A program made the translations under genes and the position numbers. Of a DNA stretch of 64,000 nt, positions 44,760 through 55,166 are shown in pieces. Numbering within the stretch: position 1 is the stretch's first letter; each line of letters begins with the position of its first letter. Origin of the DNA: Bremia lactucae (lineage: Eukaryota; Oomycota; Peronosporomycetes; Peronosporales; Peronosporaceae). The stretch covers positions 1,441,382-1,505,381 of the forward strand of contig NC_090613.1 of NCBI RefSeq assembly GCF_004359215.1, given 5' to 3'. Under the pieces are notes generated by a model. That model had not been told where the DNA came from. It made no database searches and worked only from the letters and a program-made list of their open reading frames with translations.

Positions 44760-45646
44760 GTGACATCTTAAGGAGTGCGGTCGAACGAATGAGTTCACCG
44801 TAGGGAATGATGCCATCCTGGCGATGCTGTCCGGTATGGACAGAGATGCCCTCCATTCAGCCATCGCCAAGTTCATACAACATGAATTTGACGAGACGAA
44901 GGAAAAGGCAGCCTTGCTTATCAGCAAGGCTATCAACAGGCAGGACTGTTGAGGTTCCAACAGGTACAGAACCCTGTACCTGGGTTGACGCACACGCGTC
45001 GTCCTGAAACCTTAGAGATAGGGTGTAAAATACATTTAAGTATAGGGGAGTCAAAGAAGACTCCCTCTTAAGATGCTTCGTCGAATTGGACGATGCCATA
45101 AGAGCTCGTCCCATTGTCGACGAGCAGATGCAAGTCGCATTTGCTCAGTTGGCAGGTCGTGCCAAAACTTGGGCACTAGGCCTTACGTTGCGCGACCCAT
45201 ATGTCTTTGGGTCGCTAGAGGCTTTTAGAGCCCGGCTGAATCAGACGTCTGAACCGCTAAGTTCAGAGCTCGATCAGAGCTTCTGAAACTCAAGCAAGGC
45301 AAGCGTGATGTTCACGCTTATGCCCAGCACATACGACTCTTAGCGAGTTGTTACACAAACAACCCAGTCCATAGAACACACGTTGATTACGGTGTTCATG
45401 CAAGGACTTGCAGATGGTCCCGCAAGGACCCACCTGTTCCGCTTGGAACTGGATACGCTTGAAGAAGCAATATCAGTTGCGGAACAGGAGGACTTTAGCT
45501 TGAGACAGGCTAAAGCTAGTTCGTCATCGTATCGTCCTCCAAGACGACACGAGTTAGGAGGTCCAGAACCCATGGACCTCTCTTACGAGAAACCTCGCTT
45601 TTCGAACAATAAACGATTGCAGAAATGCAATTGCTGCCAAAATTAA
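44760..45646 (+). pseudogene. Gag of element B
   Basis: Pieces in different frames: LLISKAINRQDC near 44915-44950, 45086-45286 with QVAFAQLAGRAKTWALGL (the AxxxxLxGxAxxW pattern of retrotransposon gag), and 45383-45646 with a C-terminal MDLSYEKPRF. No intact zinc knuckle is left. Confidence 0.7.
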
Positions 45647-45926
45647 GAAACTGCGCTCAGGAGTGCAGTGCCCCCACGCCCAGTACCGAGAGGTACTAAA
45701 CGTAAATATGGACCGAATGCCAAGAAGGGCAACGGTCGGGGGTCCGACGTTGTTGTGAAAACGCAACCGCGAGGCGGACCGCCAAAAAATGGTCGGGATC
45801 AGTAGGGGTGCGACGCTCTACTGATATAGCAACCACACAAGAATTTGCAACTCTCTTGACGAAAGTTGATCCAGACATACAACACTATGTGTCTCTGAAC
45901 CTAGCGATGAGGTATCCCTCATCACC

Positions 45927-46409
45927 TTGAAGTTAAAAGTGACAAACGATGAGTCACTGAGAGCCCTAGTTGACTGTGGGGCGTCGAACAAATTTATTCG
46001 TCGCCAGTCGCTAGAGGGTCGTAGGCTCAAATATGTTGAGTTCGACATCCTTCCAACGCGGATGACGGTGCGTCTAGCGACAGGCGCAGTACTGAAACAC
46101 GTAGTGAAATCCCACTACACTTTAAAAAGTTTACAGTACGATGATGATTTCATCCTACTGGATTTGATGGACAAATTTGATGTCATCCTACGTTTACCTT
46201 GGCTCAGAAAGAATGAGTCAAGAATCAGCTGGCAGCATCGATCCGTAAAGATGCCTGCCACTTGTTCATCAGATGGCCATCTGATGAACGTCTTGAAGCG
46301 TGCACAAGCGTGTGGGTGTACTACGAGTGAGTGCGATGGCCTGACTTGTGGTGCGGTCGTTAATACGACTGCACAAGATCACAGTGTGATTACTAATCAC
46401 ACTGTGTAG
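45927..46409 (+). pseudogene. Retropepsin-like protease of element B
   Basis: 160 codons with the active-site loop ALVDCGASNKFI, where the usual DSG is DCG, and the second part DKFDVILRLPWLRKNE. VRLATG lies between. The Ser to Cys change also occurs in element C4 at the right end (63570 region), so it is a family trait rather than a fresh mutation. Confidence 0.8.
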
Positions 46410-47159
46410 GTACCTGCCGGTGGCTGTGCGAATGCACAGGCAGCACCGAAGTTCCACCACTCGAATAAGTCGAGTGGATTTAGACATGAATGTACGCCTA
46501 GCGAGCGACATTTAAGGAATATAGCGGTTGTCCAAACGGGACATCACAATGATCCTCGGTCTAGTAGAGAATTGGCCATAGAGGACCCGAATGTGATAGC
46601 ATAATCACAGTCGGAAGACGTTGAGGAAACAAGTCTTCACGTACTTGAGGAGAAATCTACTCAAATAGTTAATGCTGAAGTGACTAGATTCAGCATCCCA
46701 AGGAATGAATCCCTCGGCAGTCTGAGGATAAATCCCAGGAAGAAATTGAGTCATTGAATGTCTTGGTTAATGACGGATAAAGAGTACGCGCTTATACTCT
46801 TGATCTGTATGCACCTCCGAAATTAACTTCGGAGATAATTCAATTACCAACCCTAGAGCCTAAGCGGTTCTTGAGAGATCTGCGTGGTGGTAAAATCAAG
46901 CATCTCTGCGCACTCGTCACAGAGAACGAATACGTAAACGATTTTCGGTCAGCGGTATATTTTGCAGAGAACGAACGGGTTCTCAGCAGCTCATCGATGG
47001 ACGAAACTGTCCTCGATGTGAAGACTCGGATTGAGAGATTTACTACTCAATCCTGGGAGTCACTTAAGACAAATCCTTTGTACAACGATTTGATGGAATT
47101 CGGGGATGTATTTTCTGAAGCAGTTCCGTGTGAGTTGCCTATAAAAAGGCACTCGACAT

Positions 47160-47932
47160 GAGATCGAGCTCAAACCGGGCTCGAAGTACTGTGTCACGAA
47201 GCAATGGCAATTGCCTCGTGCACAAATACTTGCGATCGATAAATTCTTTATCGATCGATTTAAAGCGGCCATGTAAGGGATTCAACCTCCCCACATAGCT
47301 CACCGACCTTCTGTGTGCGACAGGCAACAGGATGGTGGCGGATAGTGCACGCATTCAATAAAGTAAATGCAGCAGCGGTACCGGCTCAAACACCGATTCT
47401 AGGAAAGTCGTAATCATAGATGGTATATCTGAATTACTATCTTTTCGTCTACGGATCTGATGGATGGATTTTACCAGATCCTTTCGCGTGAACGGGACAT
47501 CCCGCACACAGCAGTGAGCACTCCCAGTGGGATGCTCTGGGTATGGCTAGTTATACCACAGGGGCTTAGTAACGCCCATGCTACACTTAACAGATGCGTA
47601 ACGGATCTGTTGAGACCGGTACGAGAATTTGCACCGAGTTATTTTCACGATGTATTCGTCCATAGCCGGGCTATGACGGAACGACGGACGTGGAAGTGCA
47701 TAAAACCCACGTTCGTCAGGTTCTTACACTTGTGCGAAAGCATGAGTTGTTACGCAAACTCAAGAAGTTTATATTCGCTGCAAGCAAAATACCACTTCTT
47801 GGGCGCATCGTTGGAAAACACGGCTTGCGCCCCGATCCCGAAAAGATCAAGGCAATTACCGACTGGTCAGTTCCAATCGATGTCAAGGGACTTAGAGAGT
47901 TCCTTGGGCTAGCGGCGTACTTGCACAAGTAG
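47160..47932 (+). pseudogene. Reverse transcriptase of element B
   Basis: Degraded RT: RTPSGMLW-like VSTPSGMLWVWLVIPQGL, NAHATLNRCVTDLL, then YFHDVFVHSRA, where the YxDD box reads YFHD. The thumb side is in another frame (47690-47932: LLGRIVGKHGLRPDPEKIKA and LREFLGLAAYLHK). Stops before 47460 remove the fingers. Confidence 0.82.
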
Positions 47933-48042
47933 TCACGCAAATATGCCGAGATGACAGTTCATCTCTCTCGTCTCTTTAAAAAGACGAGAAATGGTTATGA
48001 AACGCTGATTGTCAGCGTTCCGTTGAAGGAATCAAGCAAAGC

Positions 48043-48540
48043 TTGATGCAATTACCCATCTTGGCGTGGATAATATTAATTAACAATCTTTTATTGTTAA
48101 TTTCATGTAACGATACACCCCGTTGCTGCGCGTTAATGCAATACGATACAGACGGCGCGGAGCGCGTCGTCTGTTACCAATCGCGTCAGCTGCAACCAGC
48201 TGAACGCAATTACCCAGTGCATGACAAGGAACTCCTTGCCATGAAATATGCACTGGCTAAATTTAGGGTCTATCTCCTCGGAGATAGACCGTTCATCGTA
48301 TATACGGACCATGCGTCATTACGCACGTCCGTAAACAGCCCACACCTCTCGCAAAGAATAACGAGGTGGCTATCCTTCTTCGCAGAGTATAATTTCTGCG
48401 TCGAATATAAACCAGGACGACTTAATGTCGTCGCTGATGCGTTATCACGCCGACCCGATTTCGAGTCGGCTGCGCGCTCCAACAGTGAAAGTGATCCCAC
48501 TATTGCAACACTCACTACGAGTATTCCTAACTTTGTTTGA
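48043..48540 (+). pseudogene. RNase H of element B
   Basis: 165 codons with QYDTDGAERVVCYQSRQL, PVHDKELLAMKYAL, VYTDHASLRT and VVADALSRRPDFE. It is the best preserved domain of the element; its first 30 residues are aberrant. Confidence 0.85.
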
Positions 48541-48679
48541 TGACATAAAGAAAGCCTACACAGAAGATAAAGATATTCTGCTTTTAATGGATCATCTGAT
48601 GAATCTATCTAATAAATCTCTTAAAGATTTACCGGCTTTATATCGATCGTCATGAGATCGATACACAACACGCAACGGC

Positions 48680-49263
48680 TTGCTGTACTACACAGCCGTT
48701 GCCGGTGACATTCCACGTGTCGTCGTCTCAACTCACAATGATTTGCGCTTGCGCATTATGTATCAGTGTCACGATGCACCAACAAGTGGGCATCGTGGAC
48801 GTGAGACTACTTATCTCACAGTAAGTCGCGGCTTTTACTGTATCAGCTCGTGCGCAAGTACAATCGTGCTTGCGAGGTGTGTGAACGGGTGTAACGTAGC
48901 CGTTCTGTTCGTGCCCCTAAATAACCTCTACCACTTCCAGCAGAGTGTTGGCAGTCTATATCTATTGACTTCGTCTTCGGATCCGAAGGCGATCACAAAA
49001 ACAATGGAATCCTTGTTTTGGTAGACATATTCAGCAAGATGGTACATCTTGTTGTAGTACCAGAGTCAGTCACCGCTCCAGTCTGTGCCTACGTCTCTAT
49101 CGACACGGTATTCAGACTCTACGGTTTACCTCGTGAACTAATCGCTGATAGAGACCCACGATTCACGGCGGAATTTTGGCAATCCGTGTTCCGATCTCTC
49201 GGAACACGGCTATCTATTTCAACCTCTGATCATTCAGAGGCAGATGGTGAGACGGACGCGTAA
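48680..49263 (+). pseudogene. Integrase of element B
   Basis: Frame 48680-49024 has the zinc-binding HHCC part (CHDAPTSGHRGRETTYL). Frame 49018-49263 has the core: LVDIFSKMVHLVVVPESV, LPRELIADRDPRFTAEFW and the third acidic region, SEADGETDA, where the usual HPQTDGQTE has decayed. The chromo or GPY/F end is missing. Confidence 0.82.
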
Positions 49264-49616
49264 ATCACGTCCTCGAAGAATACTTCGAGGTTACGTCCAA
49301 TCGTATATCCGAATTGGAGCTAGTTCTTACCGATAGTCGAGCTCGCCATCATAATTCGGTGCATGCGTCTGCAACGCATATCCACCCAATTAGAGGGATC
49401 CTCTAGTTTAAGTGGGGGCAACATCGAAAGAGATAAACTCAGCAATAGTGATGACACTATTGTTAGCCATTATACCAACGATGCTCAAGAAACGTATCGA
49501 GATTAAATACTTCCTCAGCGCGAATGTTCTTCGCGCTGGGATCAAGGCCTTGTAGCTTTGTTGCAATAAATAAGAGAATTTATTGTGAGGAGTAGTCTAT
49601 CCAGACAAGAAACTGA

Positions 49617-50178
49617 CTAGCCTTTCGAACAAAAGTCACGACTTCTTCTCAGGGGCAAGACGATACATTTTGTTGTCTTCGCTCTTGAAGCAGGGGTATC
49701 ACAAGAATTTTTATTACGATGGCTTGCGCCATCGTCTTCACAACGCACAGAAATATGTGCGGGTGATGGCACGGGAGACGGGGCTGGCGATGACGAATAA
49801 TCCTCATCGTCGAAACTAAACATGCTATAGCGAACGCTATTAGCCCGTCTATCCGATTGATTCCCCTCGTTCAAGGGCTCATAGTCAGCCGCCTGACGAT
49901 GATCAGGCGACTGTTCTGTTTTCCCCGAGTCGGCCATTTCGTCCGACTGCGTAGTCGACCTTCAAAAAAGGGCTGCATTCACGTGGTGAATCACCACGTG
50001 CACCCGCACCATCTAGTGTTGCGGGAGAAGACGATACAACGGCAGACGGAACGTCTGCCGCAAGAGACAACAACGTGTCACCCGCAGCTGCATGAACCGC
50101 AGCCGAAGGCGCCGCACTATACCGCATGGACTTGTTAACCATGCGATAGAATTGCCAATGATGGTTCTGACCAATCAA
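49617..50178 (-). pseudogene. Antisense ORF of element B
   Basis: Two minus-strand frames, 50178-49903 and 49937-49617, opposite to pol and just inside the 3' LTR. They read as one broken protein: alanine-rich first (VHAAAGDTLLSLAADVP), then MADSGKTEQSPDHRQAADYE and an acidic, proline/serine-rich part (FDDEDYSSSPAPSPVPSP). No homologous family was recognized. The position equals that of the antisense ORF in element A. Confidence 0.5.
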
Positions 50179-50259
50179 TATCGTATTTAATTAAGTGGTC
50201 CTATAGTGACCACTCTATCCAATGACAGTCAGAGTGATTGTCGTTTGAGGGACGGGTGA

Positions 50260-50703
50260 TGTAACAGGGTGTATCGTTACATGAAATTAACACTTAAAGG
50301 TTGTTGATTAATATATTATTTTAGAGGTCGATAATATTTGAAAATTATTACTTTACATGGTAAATATTCGGAAAGCTTATCCATTGGTAGATATAAACCA
50401 ATATATCTTCTTGCTCCGCGGTCCAGTCAGCACTGGACGCGCGCAAAGAGAGAGGCGGATAAGACTTTATTACGTGTTTTGTATTAGTTTATAATTAAGT
50501 TAATATTAAATAGATCGAAACAGAAGCCTTAATTATATTAAATACAGTTTTTTTCTTAAAAACTTTCTTAAATCAAGTTAATTAAATGGAGTCTTCCTCT
50601 GCACGTTCTAGTGTACGGGAAGTGACGTAAGGCACCACCCGCACTGAAGCAGTGCGAAGTGGGCTTGTACTGAAGCAGTACAAGTCAGTAGTGCCCCGTT
50701 ACA
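50260..50703 (+). repeat. 3' LTR of element B
   Basis: 444 bp from TGTAACAGGG to CCCCGTTACA, preceded by the purine-rich GAGGGACGGGTGA (polypurine tract). CAGAT follows at once. Confidence 0.9.
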
Positions 50704-50789
50704 CAGATACAATTGGAACGATGGAGGAGAAATACATCGGAGTTTAAGTTTGTGGCCAGGGCCTTAGAGCTGTGTGACCCTAAAGCCCC

Positions 50790-50890
50790 AGTGCATAGAA
50801 GATGCGGCATGTGCAGAGATGCAGTCCATAACTTGAGAAGTTGCCCACTACGCTCAGTGCCTACAGCAACAGCATCAGAAGTGGACTAAG
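50790..50890 (+). pseudogene. CCHC zinc-knuckle fragment of the MULE protein
   Basis: In one frame the sequence reads RRCGMCRDAVHNLRSCPLR, a perfect C-x2-C-x4-H-x4-C zinc knuckle as found near the C-terminus of many MULE transposases. It lies right of the retroelement insertion and inside the MULE. A stop follows about 15 residues later. Confidence 0.6.
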
Positions 50891-51259
50891 ACTGCATTAG
50901 ATCAATGTTAAAGCCACTACCTTACCATTCTTCGTGGGTCGAAATAAATCGTAACAGTTTTGGTTTTAGAATCCCCACCATCAACGTAACATCTTACATA
51001 GAATAGACTTCTGCATGAATATCAACGGCCTCCTTTGCTGCCTCGAGCTGTAGGTCAATTGCAGAGGAGGTGCGAGAATGATCATGGTGTTATCAGCTGA
51101 ATTATGATGGTTGATTCTAAGAGAGCTGAATTTCACGTAGAAATGGTCATTACACGAAAGTGGTCACGTGGTGTTTCTCATGCAATACAGGGCGAACCTT
51201 AGCAATCAAATACAAATGAGGGCATTTTAACGAAAAACTGAGGGCATTTCAACGGCTCC

Positions 51260-51484
51260 TTAGATATATATCTTAAATAAAGTTCGATTCCACTTTTGAT
51301 TTTATAGCGTTAAGTGCCTGTTAAGGCTCGCGCAGCGATCTGTGAGAGTACCAAGCCGTCCTAAGGTATATTCTCTCGGCCACTAGCTGCCACTTTGTAG
51401 CGGAGCTACCTCGCTCCTTAAGTCAGAGGAAGACTTGTAAACTTAGAGAGTCACTTAGTGCGATAGAACTTAAAGGTTCGACAA
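51260..51484. repeat. Old repeat remnant
   Basis: The stretch 51405-51480 resembles 31165-31255. No gene. Confidence 0.45.
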
Positions 51485-51758
51485 TGTAACGGGGTCATAT
51501 GTGACTGGTGTACTGACACACTAAGGATATTTTGACTATGTCATATAGTCGGGATGTGTGTCAATATATCAGGGAATATTGCTGGGTTATCGTTATGATT
51601 CAGCTAGGTACGAATGCCACGTGTCGGCACCTCAAGCACGGAGTATTGATATTTAGTAGTACTTAGTAGCTTGAATTATTATTGTAGTTAGACTGCTTAA
51701 AGATTACAATATATCAGCTTAGAACTTCCTCTGTGAGTTGCTGTGTGACCCAGTCACA
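51485..51758 (+). repeat. 5' LTR of element C
   Basis: 274 bp, TGTAACGGGG to CAGTCACA. Its middle and end recur at 54990-55166, and its first 77 bp recur inverted at 54811-54887. Confidence 0.8.
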
Positions 51759-51979
51759 CCTGGTAGCACTTGTAGTCAGACTCGCGGCCAAGGATTGAAA
51801 CAATCTGGATGGCACTCAGGATAGACGACCCTGAAGACTATATGCCTCTCATGCAGAACTGACTATCCTCACCTTTCTGATGCCCATTGGGCGACGCTTG
51901 AAATGACGGTCAGCTTGTAAGGCGGGGAGACTTTTGTCGGGTTCTCTCCCTGACTGCCGACCAACAAAGGGCTCAAATT

Positions 51980-52800
51980 ATGCGCTTTGAACACTCCGAG
52001 TCCTCTCTCATTGATCACTTGAGTACGGCGGCGCAAGATGCCGCACGTACGGCAATGAGAGCTGATGCACAGGGCGCCTCTTCGACGCCGGCGTCGTATA
52101 TGCCGCGTCTAGATATGTCGAAGTCGGTGAAGATCCGCGTTTTCACGTTCGACGGGACGGAAGCGGATAGCTTGGTCTTCTGGATCCGAGAGATCGAGAT
52201 TGCGCTGAGTGCAGGCCAGATTCACGACGCGAGGTCTTAAGTGGCCTTTGCCCTTTCGAACCTGGGAGGCCGGGCAAGGGCGTGGGCTATGGCCAAGGAG
52301 ACGTCTTCTCCGGGATACTTTGTCTCGTAGGAGCTCATGGCTCAGGAGATGCGAACGACATTTCGGATCGTGGCCTACCGTCATCGTTCGTTGTTCTTGC
52401 GCAGCAAGCAAGGAAACCGGTCCTTACAGGACTATGTCATGGAGCTCCACAATATTTGACGCTGTCATGGCCGGGGCTCCGTTGTCGGAAGAGGTAAAGG
52501 TCACGGACGGTGTCCGAGTCGGTCCTGTTCACACTGAACGCTTTCGAAGCGACTAGTTCAAAGAAGCTGTGCACATAGCTCTGCTGGAAGACCACTGCAC
52601 GAGATCGGCCCAGGGCCACGTCGGTTCGACGGAATTCGCCGAATGCGCCACCCCCATGGATCCGAACGGGCATCCGCGCTGGGGAAATTCGAAGGCCGGT
52701 GGCCGGTGTGTGTTTCAAGTTTAATGCGCTTGGGCATTATCGCAGAACCTGCACCAAGAACCCATGGAAGGTAGTCCATGATAAATTTGCTTCGACGAGA
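51980..52800 (+). pseudogene. Gag of element C
   Basis: Frame 51980-52240 starts at an ATG. It has a helical N-terminus (LIDHLSTAAQDAARTAMRAD) and the gag core VFTFDGTEADSLVFWIREIE. Later parts shift frame. Near 52705 CFKFNALGHYRRTC is a zinc knuckle with its second Cys changed to Phe. Confidence 0.75.
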
Positions 52801-52904
52801 CAAAATCTGAACGAAGTGAGCGTTGAAGAGTCGGAAAACGAAGTCTCCCAGTAGGCGCGAGACGTCCTACTGGGAGGTCACTCGCTCTCAAGAAAGGAGG
52901 AAGG

Positions 52905-53537
52905 TTGCATCCTCCTCTTTCTGGAGAAAGAGTCCCGAAGACAACACTGTTGTTGTTGTCTGTGGACACTGTGCGGTCAAACTTGGTGGTAGTTACCGCT
53001 AAGGTGAAGAAGTACGAAGACCCCATGACGATCTTGATTGACTCTGGCGCGTCATACAACTTTGCGACTAAGGCCAGTGTGGAGAAGAGTCAAGCGTTGT
53101 ACGTCAAGGCTATTGAAGACTCGAAGAGCAACAGCAAGGTGTCCGTTCGCCTAGCGACAGGATCGATCGTATCGACTCGTACGATTTTGTTAACCTTAAT
53201 TCTCAAATTTGATGAGTTTGACTCTGAAGATCCGTTCATTGTCTTGGATATGGACGATCGGTATGATCTCATCATCCTTGGGATGCCATGGCGTATGAAG
53301 CATGAGCTATGGATCGACTGGTGTAGTCGCACCGTGGGTGCTGGTCACGAACTACTCGTGGAACTAGCCTTGGTAGGTAATGTCCCCTTCTCGACACGCG
53401 ATGGATTTGTGCATGAACATCGCATTCCACACATAGAACGCCACTTTGCCGGTTTGGCGGAGTTGGTGCATGAAGAAGGCCGTCGAGTATCGACTTGGGT
53501 CTTAGTAGACCCAAGTCGATACTCGACGGCCTTCTGA
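52905..53537 (+). pseudogene. Retropepsin-like protease of element C
   Basis: Catalytic loop ILIDSGASYNFATKASVE with intact Asp-Ser-Gly, then VSVRLATGSIV and YDLIILGMPWRMKHELWIDW. The open frame ends inside a perfect 29-bp hairpin at 53474-53535, so its last residues are written by the inverted copy. Confidence 0.8.
53474..53535. repeat. Perfect 29-bp inverted repeat, 4-nt loop
   Basis: Arms 53474-53502 and 53507-53535 are exact reverse complements around TAGT. Confidence 0.95.
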
Positions 53538-53589
53538 GTCAGCCTCCACAAAGGAAGTCGCGATCGAGAGCAATTGCGCAAGCGGTAGT

Positions 53590-54200
53590 GCCGCAGACAC
53601 TACTGCTTAGGAAGTCGCTGTCGCTGTGCGACGCGCAAATGAAGGATTTGTTTCCTCTTTCATCGGAAGTCGCAAACATGGGCGGTTGCGCACAGAATAG
53701 TGCTGGTCACTATTGCTCAAGAAGGCGATGTTGCTCGGCGACACGTTAGTGAAGGAGATGCGCTTCCTCCTTTACCGGAAGACGAAACCGTCGGGGGTTG
53801 AAAGCGGTAATGCTGTGTCCACTTCCGTTCAGGAAGACGCAGTCGTTGAGCGACGCGCACGTAAAAGAGATGAGTTCACTCCTTCACAGAAAAGCGTAAT
53901 CGTTGGACGACGCGTAAAGGGTGGTGAGGCTGGGTCAGTCTCCACCCAGGAAGACGCAGCCGCTGGGCGACGCGCTCGTCGCAAAGATGGGTTCACTTTG
54001 AAGTTTGACGTCCCTCTTCCAAAACTTTAATTGCATATTTGCCATTAATATTATCGTCCCCCCTTATTGGTTGACCTTTTAATCATTTTGGGATGAAATG
54101 ACGACACGAGTTGTGTCGCCAGCTTTGTCACAGGAAATCGCAGTTGTTGGACAGCGCGTACAAGGCGGTGAGACTGGTTCAGTTCCCGCACGTAAGGCGT
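53590..54200 (+). repeat. Degenerate tandem repeats encoding a basic repeat peptide
   Basis: Five or six units of roughly 100-130 bp share a core like GAAGACGCAG...GGGCGACGCG. In the frame 53713-54030 they give repeats such as QEDAVVERRARKRDEF and QEDAAAGRRARRKDGF. Related codons appear near 54130. Confidence 0.6.
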
Positions 54201-54239
54201 AAAAGCACGGCGATACGCACAAGATGGGGCAGTAAGTAC

Positions 54240-54522
54240 TCCCAGTGGGACGTTGTGGGAATGGTTGGTCATGCCTCAGGGGATTTCCAACGCACCAGCT
54301 ACGTTCAAAAGGCTGGTTACGCAACGCTTTCGGCCGATGCGGCACTACGCGCAGACGTATTTCGAATATATATTCGTTCACAGCAAGGCGGGAGGGAGTA
54401 AAACGGATGGTCAGGTGCGTATCGAGCACATTCGAGCGGTGTTGATGTGCATACGCGAGAATCGACTTTTTGTGAACATCAACAAGTGCTTCTTTGGGGC
54501 GGAAGAGATTCCCTTTTTGTAA
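54240..54522 (+). pseudogene. RT fragment of element C
   Basis: 90 codons: MWEWLVMPQGISNAPATFKR, then FEYIFVHSKAGG (the YxDD box reads YFEY), then RENRLFVNINKCFFGAEEI. Upstream and downstream domains are absent. Confidence 0.8.
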
Positions 54523-54810
54523 TGTTTCATTGGGAAGGGTGGAATCCGTGCGGACCCGGGAAGATTCGTGCAAATGCACAATGGCCAACGTCGTCGTCCC
54601 AGAAGGATTTGTGCAAGTGGTTGAGTCTTGCGAATTATTTGCACAAGTACAGCGAGAATTACGCAAAGATGGCCAGGCCATTGACCAACTAGCTGAAGAA
54701 CGATGTGGTCTGGTCGTGGGTGGACACAGTAGAGGTGCTTGTTCGCCGGTATGGCTTAAGCTTGTGGGTCTAATCGAGACGTCGTCACGTGTTTTACACT
54801 CGCACAACTG

Positions 54811-55166
54811 ACACACATCCCGACTTTATGACATAGTCAAAAAAAACTTAGTGTGTCAGTACACCAGTCACATGTGACCCCGTTACACCCTCCCACAACC
54901 AAATAGGAAACACCGTTCACTGGAAGGGGGAACCCGAAGGGAAGTGACACAACGAGTCTGCCACTCTGGCACCGACACACGCAGTCCTACATCAGGGAAT
55001 ATAGCTGGGTTATCGTTATGACTCAGCTAGGTACGAATAACACGTGTCGGCACCTTAAGTACGGAGTATTGATAATTAGTAGCCTTATTATTGTAGTTAG
55101 ACTGCTAATAGATCTCGATATATCAGCTTAGAACTTCCTCTGTGAGTTGCTGTGTGATCCTGTCAC
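54811..55166. repeat. Rearranged 3' LTR of element C
   Basis: 54811-54887 is the reverse complement of the first 77 bp of the 5' LTR. About 100 bp of other sequence follow, then 54990-55166 matches the rest of the LTR in direct orientation. A local inversion with a breakpoint in the LTR would give this. Confidence 0.75.

Larger units (their letters stand above)
44225..50703 (+). mobile_element. Ty3/gypsy-type LTR retroelement B, inserted into the MULE
   Basis: 6479 bp with LTRs at both ends and a perfect 5-bp target duplication CAGAT (44220-44224 and 50704-50708), so both borders are certain. Order: gag, protease, RT, RNase H, integrase, antisense ORF, polypurine-rich stretch, LTR. Every protein frame is broken. 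The sequence is crowded with short perfect stem-loops (see findings). The LTRs differ at many positions, so the insertion is not recent. Confidence 0.92.
43624..51259 (+). mobile_element. Mutator-like DNA element (MULE), split by a retroelement
   Basis: Terminal inverted repeats of about 250 bp: GGAGCCGTTAAAGTGCCCTC at 43624 faces its reverse complement ending at 51259, and similarity continues inwards to about 43875 and 51010. The flanks TTAGATTTT (43614-43622) and TTAGATATA (51260-51268) agree at 7 of 9 bases, the size expected for a MULE target duplication. Another inward-facing terminus lies at 43966-43986, so the left end may itself contain a short deletion derivative. The inside is mostly occupied by the LTR element 44225-50703. 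Confidence 0.7.
51485..55166 (+). mobile_element. Deleted Ty3/gypsy-type element C
   Basis: 5' LTR (51485-51758), primer site CCTGGTAGCACTTG, gag, protease, a repeat-coding stretch, a short RT fragment, then a rearranged 3' LTR. Most of RT, all of RNase H and integrase are missing. 3.7 kb in all. The protease keeps DSG, unlike element B, so this is another family. Confidence 0.8.
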
